Source: CADEDH01 sp963732695
GTDB lineage: Bacteria > Actinomycetota > Acidimicrobiia > Acidimicrobiales > SZUA-35
Length of the DNA stretch: 64,000 nt
Assembly (NCBI GenBank): GCA_963732695.1
Contig: CAVTAP010000007.1
Coordinates: 620,001 to 684,000 of the forward strand
Direction: 5' to 3'
The translations under genes and the position numbers were made by a program. The notes under the pieces are model-generated. The model was not told where the DNA came from. It did not search any database and saw only the letters and a program-made list of their open reading frames with translations. Shown in pieces: positions 8,841 through 18,017 of the stretch (the stretch's first letter is position 1; each line of letters opens with the position of its first letter).

Positions 8841-9311
8841 CTACTCGGCCAGGAGATCCTCTGCCGCCTGGCGAACCTGCCAGTCCCGGTCGTCCAGGGC
8901 CGCCCGCAGCGCCTCGTCGACGTCGGGCCCGTCGAAGGCGGCCAGGGCGATGACGGCTCGGCGCCGCACGGTGGCTACGTCGCCGGTGGCGGCCAGCACC
9001 GCCTCCCGGCCCTCGCCCAGTGCGCCCAGGGCCGCCACCGCCGATTCCCGGCACAGGGGATCCTCATGGCCCCGGGCCTGGCGCTCGAGGGCCGCCACCA
9101 CCGCTGGATCCGGCACCTCCAGCTCGCCCAGGGCGAAGGCCGCCGGCTCGGCGCAGTCGGGGTCGTCGAGGAGGGCGGCCACCGCTCGGGTCAACTCCTG
9201 ACGCTCGGCATCGGGGCGGCCGGCGCCCCACCGGGGGGCCAGAGTGAGGGCCCGCCGGCGGACCTCGGGCGCGGGGTCGCCCAGCGCCCCTCGGAGGGTC
9301 GCGTAGTCCAA
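8841..9311 (-). CDS. HEAT-repeat protein
   Basis: A 156-residue all-helical protein built of HEAT/PBS-lyase-like repeats: 'ALGDPAPEVRRRALTL', 'LLDDPDCAEPAAFALGEL', 'ARGHEDPLCRESAVAALGAL' and 'ALDDRDWQVRQAAEDLL' repeat with about 30-residue spacing. Such proteins are scaffolds for protein contacts; no catalytic domain is present. It is convergent with moaE, with about 60 bases between the genes. No function can be assigned. Confidence 0.8.
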   Translation of the reverse strand: MDYATLRGALGDPAPEVRRRALTLAPRWGAGRPDAERQELTRAVAALLDDPDCAEPAAFALGELEVPDPAVVAALERQARGHEDPLCRESAVAALGALGEGREAVLAATGDVATVRRRAVIALAAFDGPDVDEALRAALDDRDWQVRQAAEDLLAE

Positions 9312-9557
9312 AATATTCAGACGCAGCAGAGCGCCCAGCGCCGCGCTTTTTCCTTGGGGTTTCCGCTCGCCAGTGCGGCTATTGCCAGCTGCCCATCCCC
9401 TGAATGTCCAGCCTCGATGATGCTTCTAGAAGTATGTTTCAAGTCAATTACTTTTGGAATCGGGCCTTTAATCTGGAATGCTGTCGTCGAGGGAACGGGA
9501 TCGCCCGTCGTTCTGACGAGAAGCCGCCGTGAAGGCCAAAGAATAGGGAGCCAGCAA

Positions 9558-9983
9558 GTGTCACACATGGTCATCTACCGAGGAGCCGATGGTAAGCCCG
9601 GCTACCAGCAGGCTGAAGACATCCACGATGCTGTCACCTTCGTCGAGCAGATGCGCAACGAGGAGGGGGTGGAGCATGCCCGTATCTTCCGGTTGGAGGA
9701 GGTCGTGTTCGAGTATCGCCCCTACTACCGGGTGGAGCTGGCCGGGCTCGTCGCCGCCGGCGGGGCCCTGCCGGCGTCGTCCAACGGGGTGGCCGCCAGC
9801 CTCCCCAACGGCAACGGCGCCCCGTTGATGGTCGGCCTGCCCAGCGAATCGTCGCCCGAGCCCGCCGTGGCCTCGCTCGACGAGCCGTTCTCCGTGGTCG
9901 AGTCGACCACGATCAACATCGACGACCCCGACGGGGAGACGGTGGCGGGCAACGGTGCCCGGCGCGGCCTGTTCGGCCGCTGA
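9558..9983 (+). CDS. Conserved hypothetical protein
   Basis: A 141-residue protein. AGGGAG at 9,545-9,550 is placed seven bases before the GTG start (VSHMVIYRG); an ATG three codons later is the alternative. The first 65 residues are compact and likely folded ('VTFVEQMRNEEGVEHARIF', 'EYRPYYRVEL'); the rest is a disordered linker rich in Ser, Gly and Asn ending RRGLFGR. No known domain recognised. A strong hairpin terminator follows, so it is probably monocistronic. Confidence 0.75.
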   Translation: MSHMVIYRGADGKPGYQQAEDIHDAVTFVEQMRNEEGVEHARIFRLEEVVFEYRPYYRVELAGLVAAGGALPASSNGVAASLPNGNGAPLMVGLPSESSPEPAVASLDEPFSVVESTTINIDDPDGETVAGNGARRGLFGR

Positions 9984-10020
9984 TACCACCCCTTTCACAG
10001 TCCCGTCTCCACTCCCCGTT

Positions 10021-10061
10021 TCCGTGAGCCGCAGGGTTTCCCTGCGGCTCACGGACGTTTT
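10021..10061 (+). terminator. Strong intrinsic terminator
   Basis: TCCGTGAGCCGCAGGG and CCCTGCGGCTCACGGA pair perfectly over 16 bp around a TTT loop, followed by CGTTTT. It stands 38 bases past the stop of the gene at 9,558-9,983. Confidence 0.85.
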
Positions 10062-10092
10062 GCCTGGTGGCCTGCCTGAAGCGGCAGGCCAG

Positions 10093-10290
10093 TCAGCCGG
10101 CGATGGCCCGTTCCAGCACGAACAGGGCCAACAGAGCGGTGGCAGCGAAGGTGGCCGCCAGCACCACGGCGATCAGGATCACCAGCGAGGCGAGCATCAG
10201 CAGGGCCGTGATCCGCCGCCACAGGGGGATGTGGGCATCATCCCGGACGCCGTCACGGGCCCCGGCGGGGGCCTCGACCCGATGGAGCAT
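10093..10290 (-). CDS. Small single-pass membrane protein
   Basis: A 65-residue ORF: about 25 polar residues, then 'RRITALLMLASLVILIAVVL' and more hydrophobic residues to the end, giving one or two membrane helices. It lies between a terminator and the Lon-like protease gene, on the opposite strand. No family recognised. Real coding is likely because hydrophobic residues are continuous while the other frames are not sensible. Confidence 0.5.
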   Translation of the reverse strand: MLHRVEAPAGARDGVRDDAHIPLWRRITALLMLASLVILIAVVLAATFAATALLALFVLERAIAG

Positions 10291-10389
10291 CGTTTTCCAC
10301 GACCTTTCGGCGTCTGCCAGTAGGGTCGGTGGTGTCGAACCACCACCGAGTTGCTGTGCGATCCTTGGATCCGTCCGACAGGGAGGACG

Positions 10390-11559
10390 ATGGACGAAGC
10401 CCCCAGCCTAGCCGCCGAGCCTCCGCTACCGCCGTCGGCGGTGGCTCCCTTCGTGCCCTCGGCCGCTCCTCGCAGGCGGCATCTATGGCATGGCGCGGTG
10501 TCGGTGCTGGCGTTGATCGTCACGGCGGTGATCGTGGGCGGTCTGCTGATCAAGGTGCCCTACGTGGCCCTGACGCCGGGTAGCGCCCGGGACACCGAGG
10601 ACCTGGTGGAGGTGGAGGGGGCCTCGGCGTTCCCCAGTGCGGGCGAGCTGCTGTTCACCACCGTCCGGGTGCAGACGCGGCCCAACCTGTGGGAGTACCT
10701 GTGGCTCGACACGGTGGCCGATGACGTGGAGATCGTCCCCGAGGAGGTGATCCTCCAGAACCGCTCGCCCGACGAGAATCGCCGGGCCAACCTGGAGCAG
10801 ATGACCAGCTCCAAGAGCACGGCGGTGGCCGTGGCCCTGGAGCAGCTCGGCTACGACGCCATCACCCCCGGCGGGGTCCGGGCGCTCGAGGTGGTGGAGG
10901 GCAGCGCGGCGGCCGCCGTGATGCAGAAGGACGACACGGTGGTGGCGGCCGACGGCCAGCCCGTCCTGGCGTCGGAGGACCTGTTCACGGTGCTCGACGG
11001 GAAGTCTCCGGGCGACCAGCTGACGCTGCGGATCGAGCCGGCGGCCGGCGGCCCGGCGCGGGACGTCACGGTGACCCTGGGCGACAACCCCGACCAGCCG
11101 GGCCGGGCCTTTCTGGGCATCGGGCCCCAGGACCGGGCCGAGCTCCACGACGACGAGTTCGGGTTCGCCGTGGACATCGACAGCGGCTCGGTGGGCGGCC
11201 CGTCAGCCGGTCTGGCCTTCACCCTGGCCGTGCTGGACAAGCTGACCGAGGGCGAGCTGACCGGCGGGGCCACGGTGGCCGTCACCGGCACCATCGACGC
11301 CACCGGCCATGTGGGGGCCGTGGGGGGTGTGCCGCAGAAGGCGGTGGCGGTGCGCAAGGCGGGGGCGTCGGCGTTCCTCGTGCCGACCAGCCTGGGGGAG
11401 GCCGAGATCGCCGAGGTGCGTAGCAAGGTGGGCGATCAGGTGCAGGTGATCCCCGTCGACAACGTGGAAGAAGCACTCAATGCTTTGGCCACACTTGGCG
11501 GTCAAGTGGATGCCGTTCACGAGTTTGCAGCCGGCAATGCGACCGGTGGCACTTCCTGA
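10390..11559 (+). CDS. Lon-like PDZ serine protease (YlbL/SdrC type)
   Basis: A 389-residue membrane protease. GGGAGG precedes the ATG at 10,390. One transmembrane helix (about residues 35-57) is followed by an external PDZ domain ('VRALEVVEGSAAAAVMQKDD') and a Lon-type S16 protease domain with the catalytic serine in 'VGGPSAGLAF' and the lysine in 'GVPQKAVAV'. These actinobacterial enzymes cut envelope or membrane proteins. Both dyad residues are present, so it should be active, unlike the PDZ protein at 6,869. Confidence 0.88.
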   Translation: MDEAPSLAAEPPLPPSAVAPFVPSAAPRRRHLWHGAVSVLALIVTAVIVGGLLIKVPYVALTPGSARDTEDLVEVEGASAFPSAGELLFTTVRVQTRPNLWEYLWLDTVADDVEIVPEEVILQNRSPDENRRANLEQMTSSKSTAVAVALEQLGYDAITPGGVRALEVVEGSAAAAVMQKDDTVVAADGQPVLASEDLFTVLDGKSPGDQLTLRIEPAAGGPARDVTVTLGDNPDQPGRAFLGIGPQDRAELHDDEFGFAVDIDSGSVGGPSAGLAFTLAVLDKLTEGELTGGATVAVTGTIDATGHVGAVGGVPQKAVAVRKAGASAFLVPTSLGEAEIAEVRSKVGDQVQVIPVDNVEEALNALATLGGQVDAVHEFAAGNATGGTS

Positions 11560-11647
11560 CTGAACGAGAGAATCTTTTTCGCCCAATCGGGTACAGATAT
11601 CTCCGCCCGACCTGCACGCTGGCCCCGCGTCGCCGTAGCATTCGAGT

Positions 11648-14128
11648 ATGGCATCTGATGGTCGCGCCGAATTCGATCCTTCAGAGATCGCTCGTGTCGA
11701 TTTCCCCACTGCCTTTCGCGGCTACGACCAGGACGCCGTCCGGCGCTACCTGTCACGGCTGGCGGCCGCCGTGGGCCGGGCCCAGGAGCTCGGTCTGTTG
11801 GGCACGGTCGATCCGGAGCTGGACGACGAACACCTCATCGAGCTCGAGCTCGAGGCCGGCAGCCTGCGTCAGCAGGTGGAGGAGCTGGAGGGGCGCCTGG
11901 TCGAGGCGCAGGCCCGGCTCGACGCCGTCCCCGCTCCGGTGGCCGCCAGCGACCAGCCGCTCGACGAGGCCGAGCTGATCAAGCTCCTGGGCTCCGAGAC
12001 GGCCCGCATCCTGGAGACCGCCCGCTCGGCCGGGGCCGACATCACCAAGCGGGCGGAGACCGAAGTCGCCGCGCTGCGGGCCGAGACCGAGTCCGAATGC
12101 CGGTCGCTGGTGAAGGAGGCCGAGCACGCTCTGGCCGCCGCCCGCACCGAAGCCGAGAACATCGTGGCCGCGGCCGAGGCCGAGACGGCCCGGGAGCAGT
12201 CCCGGAGCAAGGCGGAAGCGGCCCGCATCCTGGAGGAAGCCCGGATCGACGGCGAGCGGGTGCGCGACGATGCGACGGCCGCCGCCGAGTCGGAGATGGG
12301 CACCGCCCGTCAGCGGGCGGCCCAGGTGGTGGGCGACGCCGAAGCGCTGCGGGAGGAGATCCTGGGCGATCTCGCCACCCGTCGCCGCATCAGCCGCGAG
12401 CAGCTGGTGGTGATGAACGCCGCCCGGGACCGCCTGGCCGTGGCCCTGGCCGCTGCCCGCAGCGAGCTCGACGACGTCACCTCCGTGCTGCAACGGGCCG
12501 CCCCCGCCCAGGACGAGATCGACGTGCGGGAGCCTTCGGCCGATGCGCTCAGCGCAGTCAAGGCCACCGACTCCCACCGGGCCGAGGTGGCGGACCTGGT
12601 CGCCCTGCTCGACCGGAGCCGCTCGACCGGCACGTCGGGCTCGGCGCCCGCCGCCGCCCCGTCGTCCGACAACGGTTCCAACGGTTGCAACGGGCTCCGG
12701 CTCGGGTGTGCTCGTGGGCAGCGGGGTCCCCGCTTCGCCCGCCGCCAACGGCGGCACGCCGAACGGCAGCCACGTCAACGGGAGCCTGTCGAACGGCACC
12801 CACCCCACCGCCACCAACTCGACCGGCACCAACCCGACCGGCACCAACTCGACCGGCACTGCTGCGAACGGCAGCCAGACCAACGGGGGCTACGTCAACG
12901 GCGGCCAGGCCAACGGGGGCTACGCCAACGGCAACGGTCAGTCGGGCAACGCCGCCCCGGCGTCCAACGGGTCGGCCCGCACCGGTTCGCCCCTGGCCGG
13001 CGGCTCGGTGAACGGCACCCCGTCGTCGAACGGGGGGCGTCCGGTGGCGCCCCGTCCAACGGAACCCTGTCCAACGGTTCCTCGAACGGTTCGGCCAACG
13101 GCACGGCCGGCACCGGCACCAACGGCACGGCCACCAACGGCACGGTGGCCAACGGGTCGCGGCCCGGGGCCGGCCTGCCGATGGAGTACCTCTCGGTCGA
13201 CAGCTCGGCCTCCGCCGTGGCGGTCGATGAGGCACCGGCCGGGCCCATGAAGCTCGACGACCTGCTGATCCTGGCCGACTCCGACCTCGGCGCCGCCCAG
13301 GATCGGCTCCGGCCACCGTCGACCCACAGGGTGGAAGACGGCGACGTCGACGAGCTGCGCATCATCGGCTTCGGCGGGGTCCGGGGCGGCCCGTCGCCCC
13401 TGGTGGGGTCGGGCTCGGGCATGATGCACCGCTCGGCCGCCCGGGGCGATCTGCCCCGCACCACCCCCTACGGTGGCGTGCTGCCCACCGCCTTCGACGG
13501 GCGGGACATCGCCCTGAACCGGGCCACCCCCGGGTTCCGGCGCCGGTTGAAGCGGGCCGTCAACGACGACCAGAGCGAGGTGCTGGAAGCCCTGCGGGCC
13601 GGGCGGGGCACGGTCACCCCGGCCGAGCTGCCGCCGCTCGAGCACCAGCTCGACGTGTACATCGATGCCCTCCGTCCCGTCCTGTTCGACGTGGTGACGT
13701 CGGGGGCCGAGCTGCTGGGCTGCCTCGACATCCCGGTGCCGGCGGTGGAGAGCCTGTGCCTCCAGCTGGCCCGCCACGTGGTGGAGTGCCTCCGCACCCC
13801 GTCGGTGGCGGCCATCGAACGGGCGGCCACCACCGACCGGGAAGCCATCCTCGACCCGATCCGCGGCATCTACCGGGATTTCCGCAACGGCATGCTGCCC
13901 GACCTGATCGAGGACGCACTCCACGAGGCCTTCGCCCTCGGGCTGTACCACGCCATCGACCCGTCGGACCAGGTGCTGTGGGTCACCGACCCCCGCCTCG
14001 ATCCCGATCCCATCTGCGAAGACAACAGCGCCTCCCGGGCGCTGCCCAAGGGGGCCAACTTTCCCAGCGGCCATCCCCGCCCCCTGTCCATGCCCGGCTG
14101 CCGCTGCTTGGTCATTCCCGCCGGGTGA
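11648..14128 (+). CDS. DivIVA-like coiled-coil protein with Asn-Gly-rich linker and phage-head-like C-terminus
   Basis: 826 residues as written. Residues 1-40 resemble the DivIVA N-terminal domain ('VDFPTAFRGYDQDAVRRYL'), followed by a long Ala/Glu/Arg coiled coil to about residue 285, a low-complexity linker, and a folded C-terminus ending in a Cys/His pattern ('PICEDN', 'FPSGHPRP', 'PGCRCLVIP'). The linker from about 12,695 to 13,040 reads Arg/Gln-rich in the main frame but as clean Asn-Gly-Ser-Thr repeats in the next frame, returning to the main frame after a six-G run. Two opposite one-base indels explain this. Likely acts in polar growth or division. Confidence 0.75.
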   Translation: MASDGRAEFDPSEIARVDFPTAFRGYDQDAVRRYLSRLAAAVGRAQELGLLGTVDPELDDEHLIELELEAGSLRQQVEELEGRLVEAQARLDAVPAPVAASDQPLDEAELIKLLGSETARILETARSAGADITKRAETEVAALRAETESECRSLVKEAEHALAAARTEAENIVAAAEAETAREQSRSKAEAARILEEARIDGERVRDDATAAAESEMGTARQRAAQVVGDAEALREEILGDLATRRRISREQLVVMNAARDRLAVALAAARSELDDVTSVLQRAAPAQDEIDVREPSADALSAVKATDSHRAEVADLVALLDRSRSTGTSGSAPAAAPSSDNGSNGCNGLRLGCARGQRGPRFARRQRRHAERQPRQREPVERHPPHRHQLDRHQPDRHQLDRHCCERQPDQRGLRQRRPGQRGLRQRQRSVGQRRPGVQRVGPHRFAPGRRLGERHPVVERGASGGAPSNGTLSNGSSNGSANGTAGTGTNGTATNGTVANGSRPGAGLPMEYLSVDSSASAVAVDEAPAGPMKLDDLLILADSDLGAAQDRLRPPSTHRVEDGDVDELRIIGFGGVRGGPSPLVGSGSGMMHRSAARGDLPRTTPYGGVLPTAFDGRDIALNRATPGFRRRLKRAVNDDQSEVLEALRAGRGTVTPAELPPLEHQLDVYIDALRPVLFDVVTSGAELLGCLDIPVPAVESLCLQLARHVVECLRTPSVAAIERAATTDREAILDPIRGIYRDFRNGMLPDLIEDALHEAFALGLYHAIDPSDQVLWVTDPRLDPDPICEDNSASRALPKGANFPSGHPRPLSMPGCRCLVIPAG

Positions 14129-14156
14129 CACGTCATTTCCCCGCCGGGTGACACGT
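14117..14156 (+). repeat. 17-bp direct repeat across the DivIVA-like stop codon
   Basis: CCCGCCGGGTGACACGT occurs at 14,117-14,133 and again at 14,140-14,156. The first copy contains the TGA stop of the DivIVA-like gene; the second lies in the 90-base gap before the UPF0182 gene. It could be an operator or a recent small duplication. Confidence 0.7.
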
Positions 14157-14217
14157 GATACCGGCCGGGTAGGGCCGGGGTAGCCGGTCCGCCTCCCCCC
14201 GGTAGCCTCGGGGGGAG

Positions 14218-17190
14218 ATGACGACCGTCCGCAACAGCATCAGAACGTCCCGGGTCCGGGTGCTGGCGGTGGTGGGCCTCGGGGCCGTGCTGGCTCTGCT
14301 GTTCTCGGCCGATGGCATCGCCACCGCCTACACCGAGTGGCTGTGGTTCGACGACCTCGAACTGGGGTCGGTGTGGACCCGCCGGGTGGGCACCCAGATC
14401 GGTCTGGTGGCCACGTTCAGCGCCACCTTCTTCGTGCTGCTGTGGGGCAATCTGCTGCTGGCCGACCGGCTGGCGCCGCCGTCCGCCGCCTCGGCACCGT
14501 CGGGCTCACCCCCGTCCGACGAGGACCTGGTGGCCCGCTACCAGCGTCTGATTCGCGGCCGTGCCGGTCGCATCCGGGTGGTGCTGTGCGCCGTGCTGGC
14601 CCTGGTGGCCGGGGGCAACACCGCCGGTCAGTGGCAGGAATGGCTGCTGTTCCGCAACGCCGTCGCCTTCCAGAAGCAAGACGATTTGTTCCACCGCGAC
14701 ATCGGCTTCTACCTGTTCCGTCTGCCGTTCCTCACCTTCGTGCTCGACTGGCTCTTCGCCGCCCTCATCCTGTCGCTGGTGGTGGTGGCCGTAGCCCACT
14801 ACCTCAACGGAGGCATCCGATCGTCGGGCCCGGCCGGGAGGGTCGGTTCGGGCGTCGGGTCGGGGGTCAAGGCCCACCTGTCGGCCCTGCTGGCGGCGCT
14901 GGCCGTGGTCCGGGCCGTGGGCTACTGGTTCGACCGCTTCCAACTCGTCAACTCCACCCGGGGGGCGTACGACGGGGCCCTGGCCACGGCGGTCAACATC
15001 CAGTGGCCGGCCTACAACCTGCTGGTGCTGGTGTCGTTGTTCGTGGCCGCCCTGTTCCTGGCGAACCTGCGACGGCAGGGCTGGGGCCTGCCGATGGTGG
15101 CGATCGGCCTGTGGGTGGCCAGCCATGCCCTGGTGGGCAGCACGTTCCCCGCGCTCTACCAGCGGCTCCGGGTGGAGAGCCAGGCCTCCACCCGGGAGAG
15201 CGTGTACGTGCAGCGCAACATCGAGGCCACCCGGTTCGCCTACGGGTTGGCCGACGACCGCCTCTCCGTCGAGCCGATCGACTACCGCACCGGGGTCACC
15301 GAAGCCGAGGTGGTCGACTTCGAAACGGTGCTGGGCACGGTACCCCTGCTCGACCCGGGCCTGGCCCGCGATTCGTTCAAGTTCTCGCAGGCCGAGGCGG
15401 CCTACTACCGGTTCTCCGACCCGCTCGACGTCGACCGCTACATGATCGATGGCCAGGTGCGTCCGGTGGTGCTGTCGGCCCGGGGGCTCGACCTGGCCGT
15501 CAGCCAGGTGCGGCAGGGTTGGGAGAGCCAGCACATCCTGTTCACCCACGGCTATGGGGCGGCCATGGCCGCCGGCTGGGAGGTCGACCCCAGCGGTCGG
15601 CCCCGCTTCCTGGTGCGGGAGTTGGGTGACGTCGCCGTCGACCCGTCGTTGACCGAGAGGCTGGCCCAGCCCCGGATCTACTTCGGAGAGAACTTCGGCG
15701 GCTACGCCATCGTCAACGCCGCCCGGGACGAGGTCGACTTCAGCGCCTCCACCGAGGAGTCGGCGCAGACCCGGTACCGGGACCAGGGCGGCCAGGGTGG
15801 TGTCCCCCTGGGCGGGGTGGTGCGCCGGGCCGCCTTCGCCCTCCGGTTCCGCCAGCTCGATCCGTTGATCGCGCCGGTGCTCACCCCCGAGTCGGAGGTG
15901 ATCTTCCATCGCGACGTCACCGAGCGGATCCGCACCGTGGCCCCGTTCCTCCGCCTCGACTCGAACCCCTATCCGGTGCTGGCCGACGGCAAGATCTACT
16001 GGGTGGTCGACGCCTACACCACGAGCGACGACTACCCCTACGCCCAGCGGGTCTCGGCCAGCGAGACCGATCTGGCCGGCACCGAGCTGGCCGGCGGGCT
16101 GAACTACGTCCGCAACTCGGTGAAGGCCGTGGTCGACGGGTTCGACGGCACGGTGCGCCTGTACAAGTTCGACGAGAACGATCCCGTGCTGGCCACCTGG
16201 GACCGGGCGTTCCCCGGGCTGTTCCAGGACAAGAGCGAGATCCCGGCCGCCCTGCAGGACAATCTCCGGTACCCGGAGGACATCTTCCGGCTCCAGACCA
16301 CGATGTGGTCCACCTACGTGGTCGACGACGCCCAGCAGCTGATCCAGGGCGAGACGGCGTGGTCGGTGGCGGCCCAGCCCCGCAGCGAGGCGGCGTCGGG
16401 GGAGGGCGACGCCGGTGCCACCCCGGTGTTCATGAAGCCCCAGTACCTGCTGACCCGCCTGCCCGGCAAGGCCAGCACCGAGTACGTGCTGCAGCGGGCG
16501 TTCGTGCCCCGCTCGGTCAGCTCCGGGTCGAGCAACACGCTGGAGCTGACCGGGGTGATGGTGGCCCGGTCCGACCCCGAGCATCTGGGGGAGCTCGTGC
16601 TCTACACCGTCCCCAGCGCCGCCGGGGTCAAGGCGCCCGACTTCGTCCACTCCGAGATCCGCAAGGACGATCAGCTCACCGACTTCGTCAAGGAGAAGCT
16701 GGGCTCGGTGGTGTCGTTCGGCGAGATGACCCTGCTGCTGATGAACGACACGGTGGTCTACGTTCGCCCGGTCTACGTGGAGGCCAACAGCGTGAACGCC
16801 GTGCCCGAGCTGAGCCGGGTGATCGTGGTCAACGGCGACAACATCCAGATGGGGGCCACCCTGCAGGAGGCGATGGCCCGGCTGGTGGCCGAGCAGGCCG
16901 GCACCGGCACCGACCAGGCCCCGACCGACCAGACGCCGGCGGAGCAGACGCCGCCCGATCAGAGCGGGGCCGACCAGCCGAGCACGAGCACGAGCACGCC
17001 GGCCTACGACCCGACCGGCCGGTCGTTGACCGACCTGCTGGCCGACGCCGATCAGCTGCTGGCGGCGGCCGACGGAGCCGAGGCCACGGGCGACGCGGCC
17101 GGGGCGGCCGACCTGCGGGCCCGGGCCCGGGTGGCCCTCGACGCGGCGCAGGACCTGCTCGGTGGGTCCCGGAATGGGGCGACGGGGTAG
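14218..17190 (+). CDS. UPF0182 family membrane protein
   Basis: A 990-residue protein of the large actinobacterial UPF0182 (COG1615) family. About seven hydrophobic segments lie in the first 310 residues (for example 'VLAVVGLGAVLALLFSADG' and 'ATFSATFFVLLWGNLLLAD'), followed by a big conserved soluble region ('YIDYRTG'-type 'VEPIDYRTGVTEAEV', 'RYPEDIFRLQ') and an acidic Thr/Gln/Pro tail. Length is normal for the family. Role unknown; envelope location is clear. Confidence 0.9.
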   Translation: MTTVRNSIRTSRVRVLAVVGLGAVLALLFSADGIATAYTEWLWFDDLELGSVWTRRVGTQIGLVATFSATFFVLLWGNLLLADRLAPPSAASAPSGSPPSDEDLVARYQRLIRGRAGRIRVVLCAVLALVAGGNTAGQWQEWLLFRNAVAFQKQDDLFHRDIGFYLFRLPFLTFVLDWLFAALILSLVVVAVAHYLNGGIRSSGPAGRVGSGVGSGVKAHLSALLAALAVVRAVGYWFDRFQLVNSTRGAYDGALATAVNIQWPAYNLLVLVSLFVAALFLANLRRQGWGLPMVAIGLWVASHALVGSTFPALYQRLRVESQASTRESVYVQRNIEATRFAYGLADDRLSVEPIDYRTGVTEAEVVDFETVLGTVPLLDPGLARDSFKFSQAEAAYYRFSDPLDVDRYMIDGQVRPVVLSARGLDLAVSQVRQGWESQHILFTHGYGAAMAAGWEVDPSGRPRFLVRELGDVAVDPSLTERLAQPRIYFGENFGGYAIVNAARDEVDFSASTEESAQTRYRDQGGQGGVPLGGVVRRAAFALRFRQLDPLIAPVLTPESEVIFHRDVTERIRTVAPFLRLDSNPYPVLADGKIYWVVDAYTTSDDYPYAQRVSASETDLAGTELAGGLNYVRNSVKAVVDGFDGTVRLYKFDENDPVLATWDRAFPGLFQDKSEIPAALQDNLRYPEDIFRLQTTMWSTYVVDDAQQLIQGETAWSVAAQPRSEAASGEGDAGATPVFMKPQYLLTRLPGKASTEYVLQRAFVPRSVSSGSSNTLELTGVMVARSDPEHLGELVLYTVPSAAGVKAPDFVHSEIRKDDQLTDFVKEKLGSVVSFGEMTLLLMNDTVVYVRPVYVEANSVNAVPELSRVIVVNGDNIQMGATLQEAMARLVAEQAGTGTDQAPTDQTPAEQTPPDQSGADQPSTSTSTPAYDPTGRSLTDLLADADQLLAAADGAEATGDAAGAADLRARARVALDAAQDLLGGSRNGATG

Positions 17191-17253
17191 GTTGTTTCTC
17201 TGGCTGGCAGACCGGCTGGATAGCCGGTCGCAGATCGAGAGGGGACCCCACCC

Positions 17254-17907
17254 ATGTTCCGCAGGATGAGCACCCGGGGAATGACCGTGCCCACCGGCGA
17301 CCAGTGCCTGCCCGGCCGGTCGCAGTCGATGCCGGTGGCCGATGCCCACTACGTGAACGGCCGCCCCATGACGCCCCCCTTCCCCGAGGGCACCGACACG
17401 CTGGTGGTGGGTATGGGCTGTTTCTGGGGCGCCGAGCGCCTGTTCTGGCAGGTCCCCGGGGTGGTCACCACCGCCGTGGGCTACGCCGGGGGCACCACGC
17501 CCAACCCGACCTACCAGGAGACGTGCACCGGGATGACCGGGCACACCGAGGCCGTGCTGGTCGTGTTCGACCCGGCCCAGGTGTCGCTCGACCAGCTGTT
17601 CAAGGTGTTCTGGGAGAACCACGACCCCTCCCAGCACATGGGGCAGGGCAACGACATCGGCACCCAGTACCGGTCGGCGATCTACTACAACTCCGACAGC
17701 CAGAAGGCGGCCGCCGAGGCCAGCCGGGAGGCGTACCAGGCCAAGCTGACGGCGTCCGGCTTCGGGGAGATCACCACGGAGATCGCCCACATCGGGCCGT
17801 TCTACTACGCCGAGGACTACCACCAGCAGTACCTGGCCAAGAACCCCGGCGGGTACTGCAACCACGGCTTCTGCCAGGTGGCCTACGACGCCGAGGCCCT
17901 GGCCTGA
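17254..17907 (+). CDS. msrA: Peptide-methionine (S)-S-oxide reductase MsrA
   Basis: A 217-residue MsrA that reduces methionine-S-sulfoxide in proteins. The active-site motif is 'GMGCFWGAERLFW' with the catalytic Cys; 'GYAGGTTPNPTY' and 'WENHDPSQ' are family markers, and 'YCNHGFCQ' supplies C-terminal resolving cysteines. GAGAGGGG precedes the ATG. It stands alone between UPF0182 and the SARP regulator. Confidence 0.95.
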   Translation: MFRRMSTRGMTVPTGDQCLPGRSQSMPVADAHYVNGRPMTPPFPEGTDTLVVGMGCFWGAERLFWQVPGVVTTAVGYAGGTTPNPTYQETCTGMTGHTEAVLVVFDPAQVSLDQLFKVFWENHDPSQHMGQGNDIGTQYRSAIYYNSDSQKAAAEASREAYQAKLTASGFGEITTEIAHIGPFYYAEDYHQQYLAKNPGGYCNHGFCQVAYDAEALA

Positions 17908-18017
17908 CCCACATCTGATCGTGTGCACGCGATCGTGACGCACCCCTGCGGCTGCGCGCGGTGGATGGTGAAGCTCTAACGTGGTGGTGTAGCCGCCCGC
18001 CTGGGGGTCCAACCGCC

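Noticed and set aside
12760..13170. CRISPR-like or satellite array from regular AACGG repeats
   Set aside because: The repeats are short codon-level Asn-Gly units inside a protein linker, without spacers of even length.
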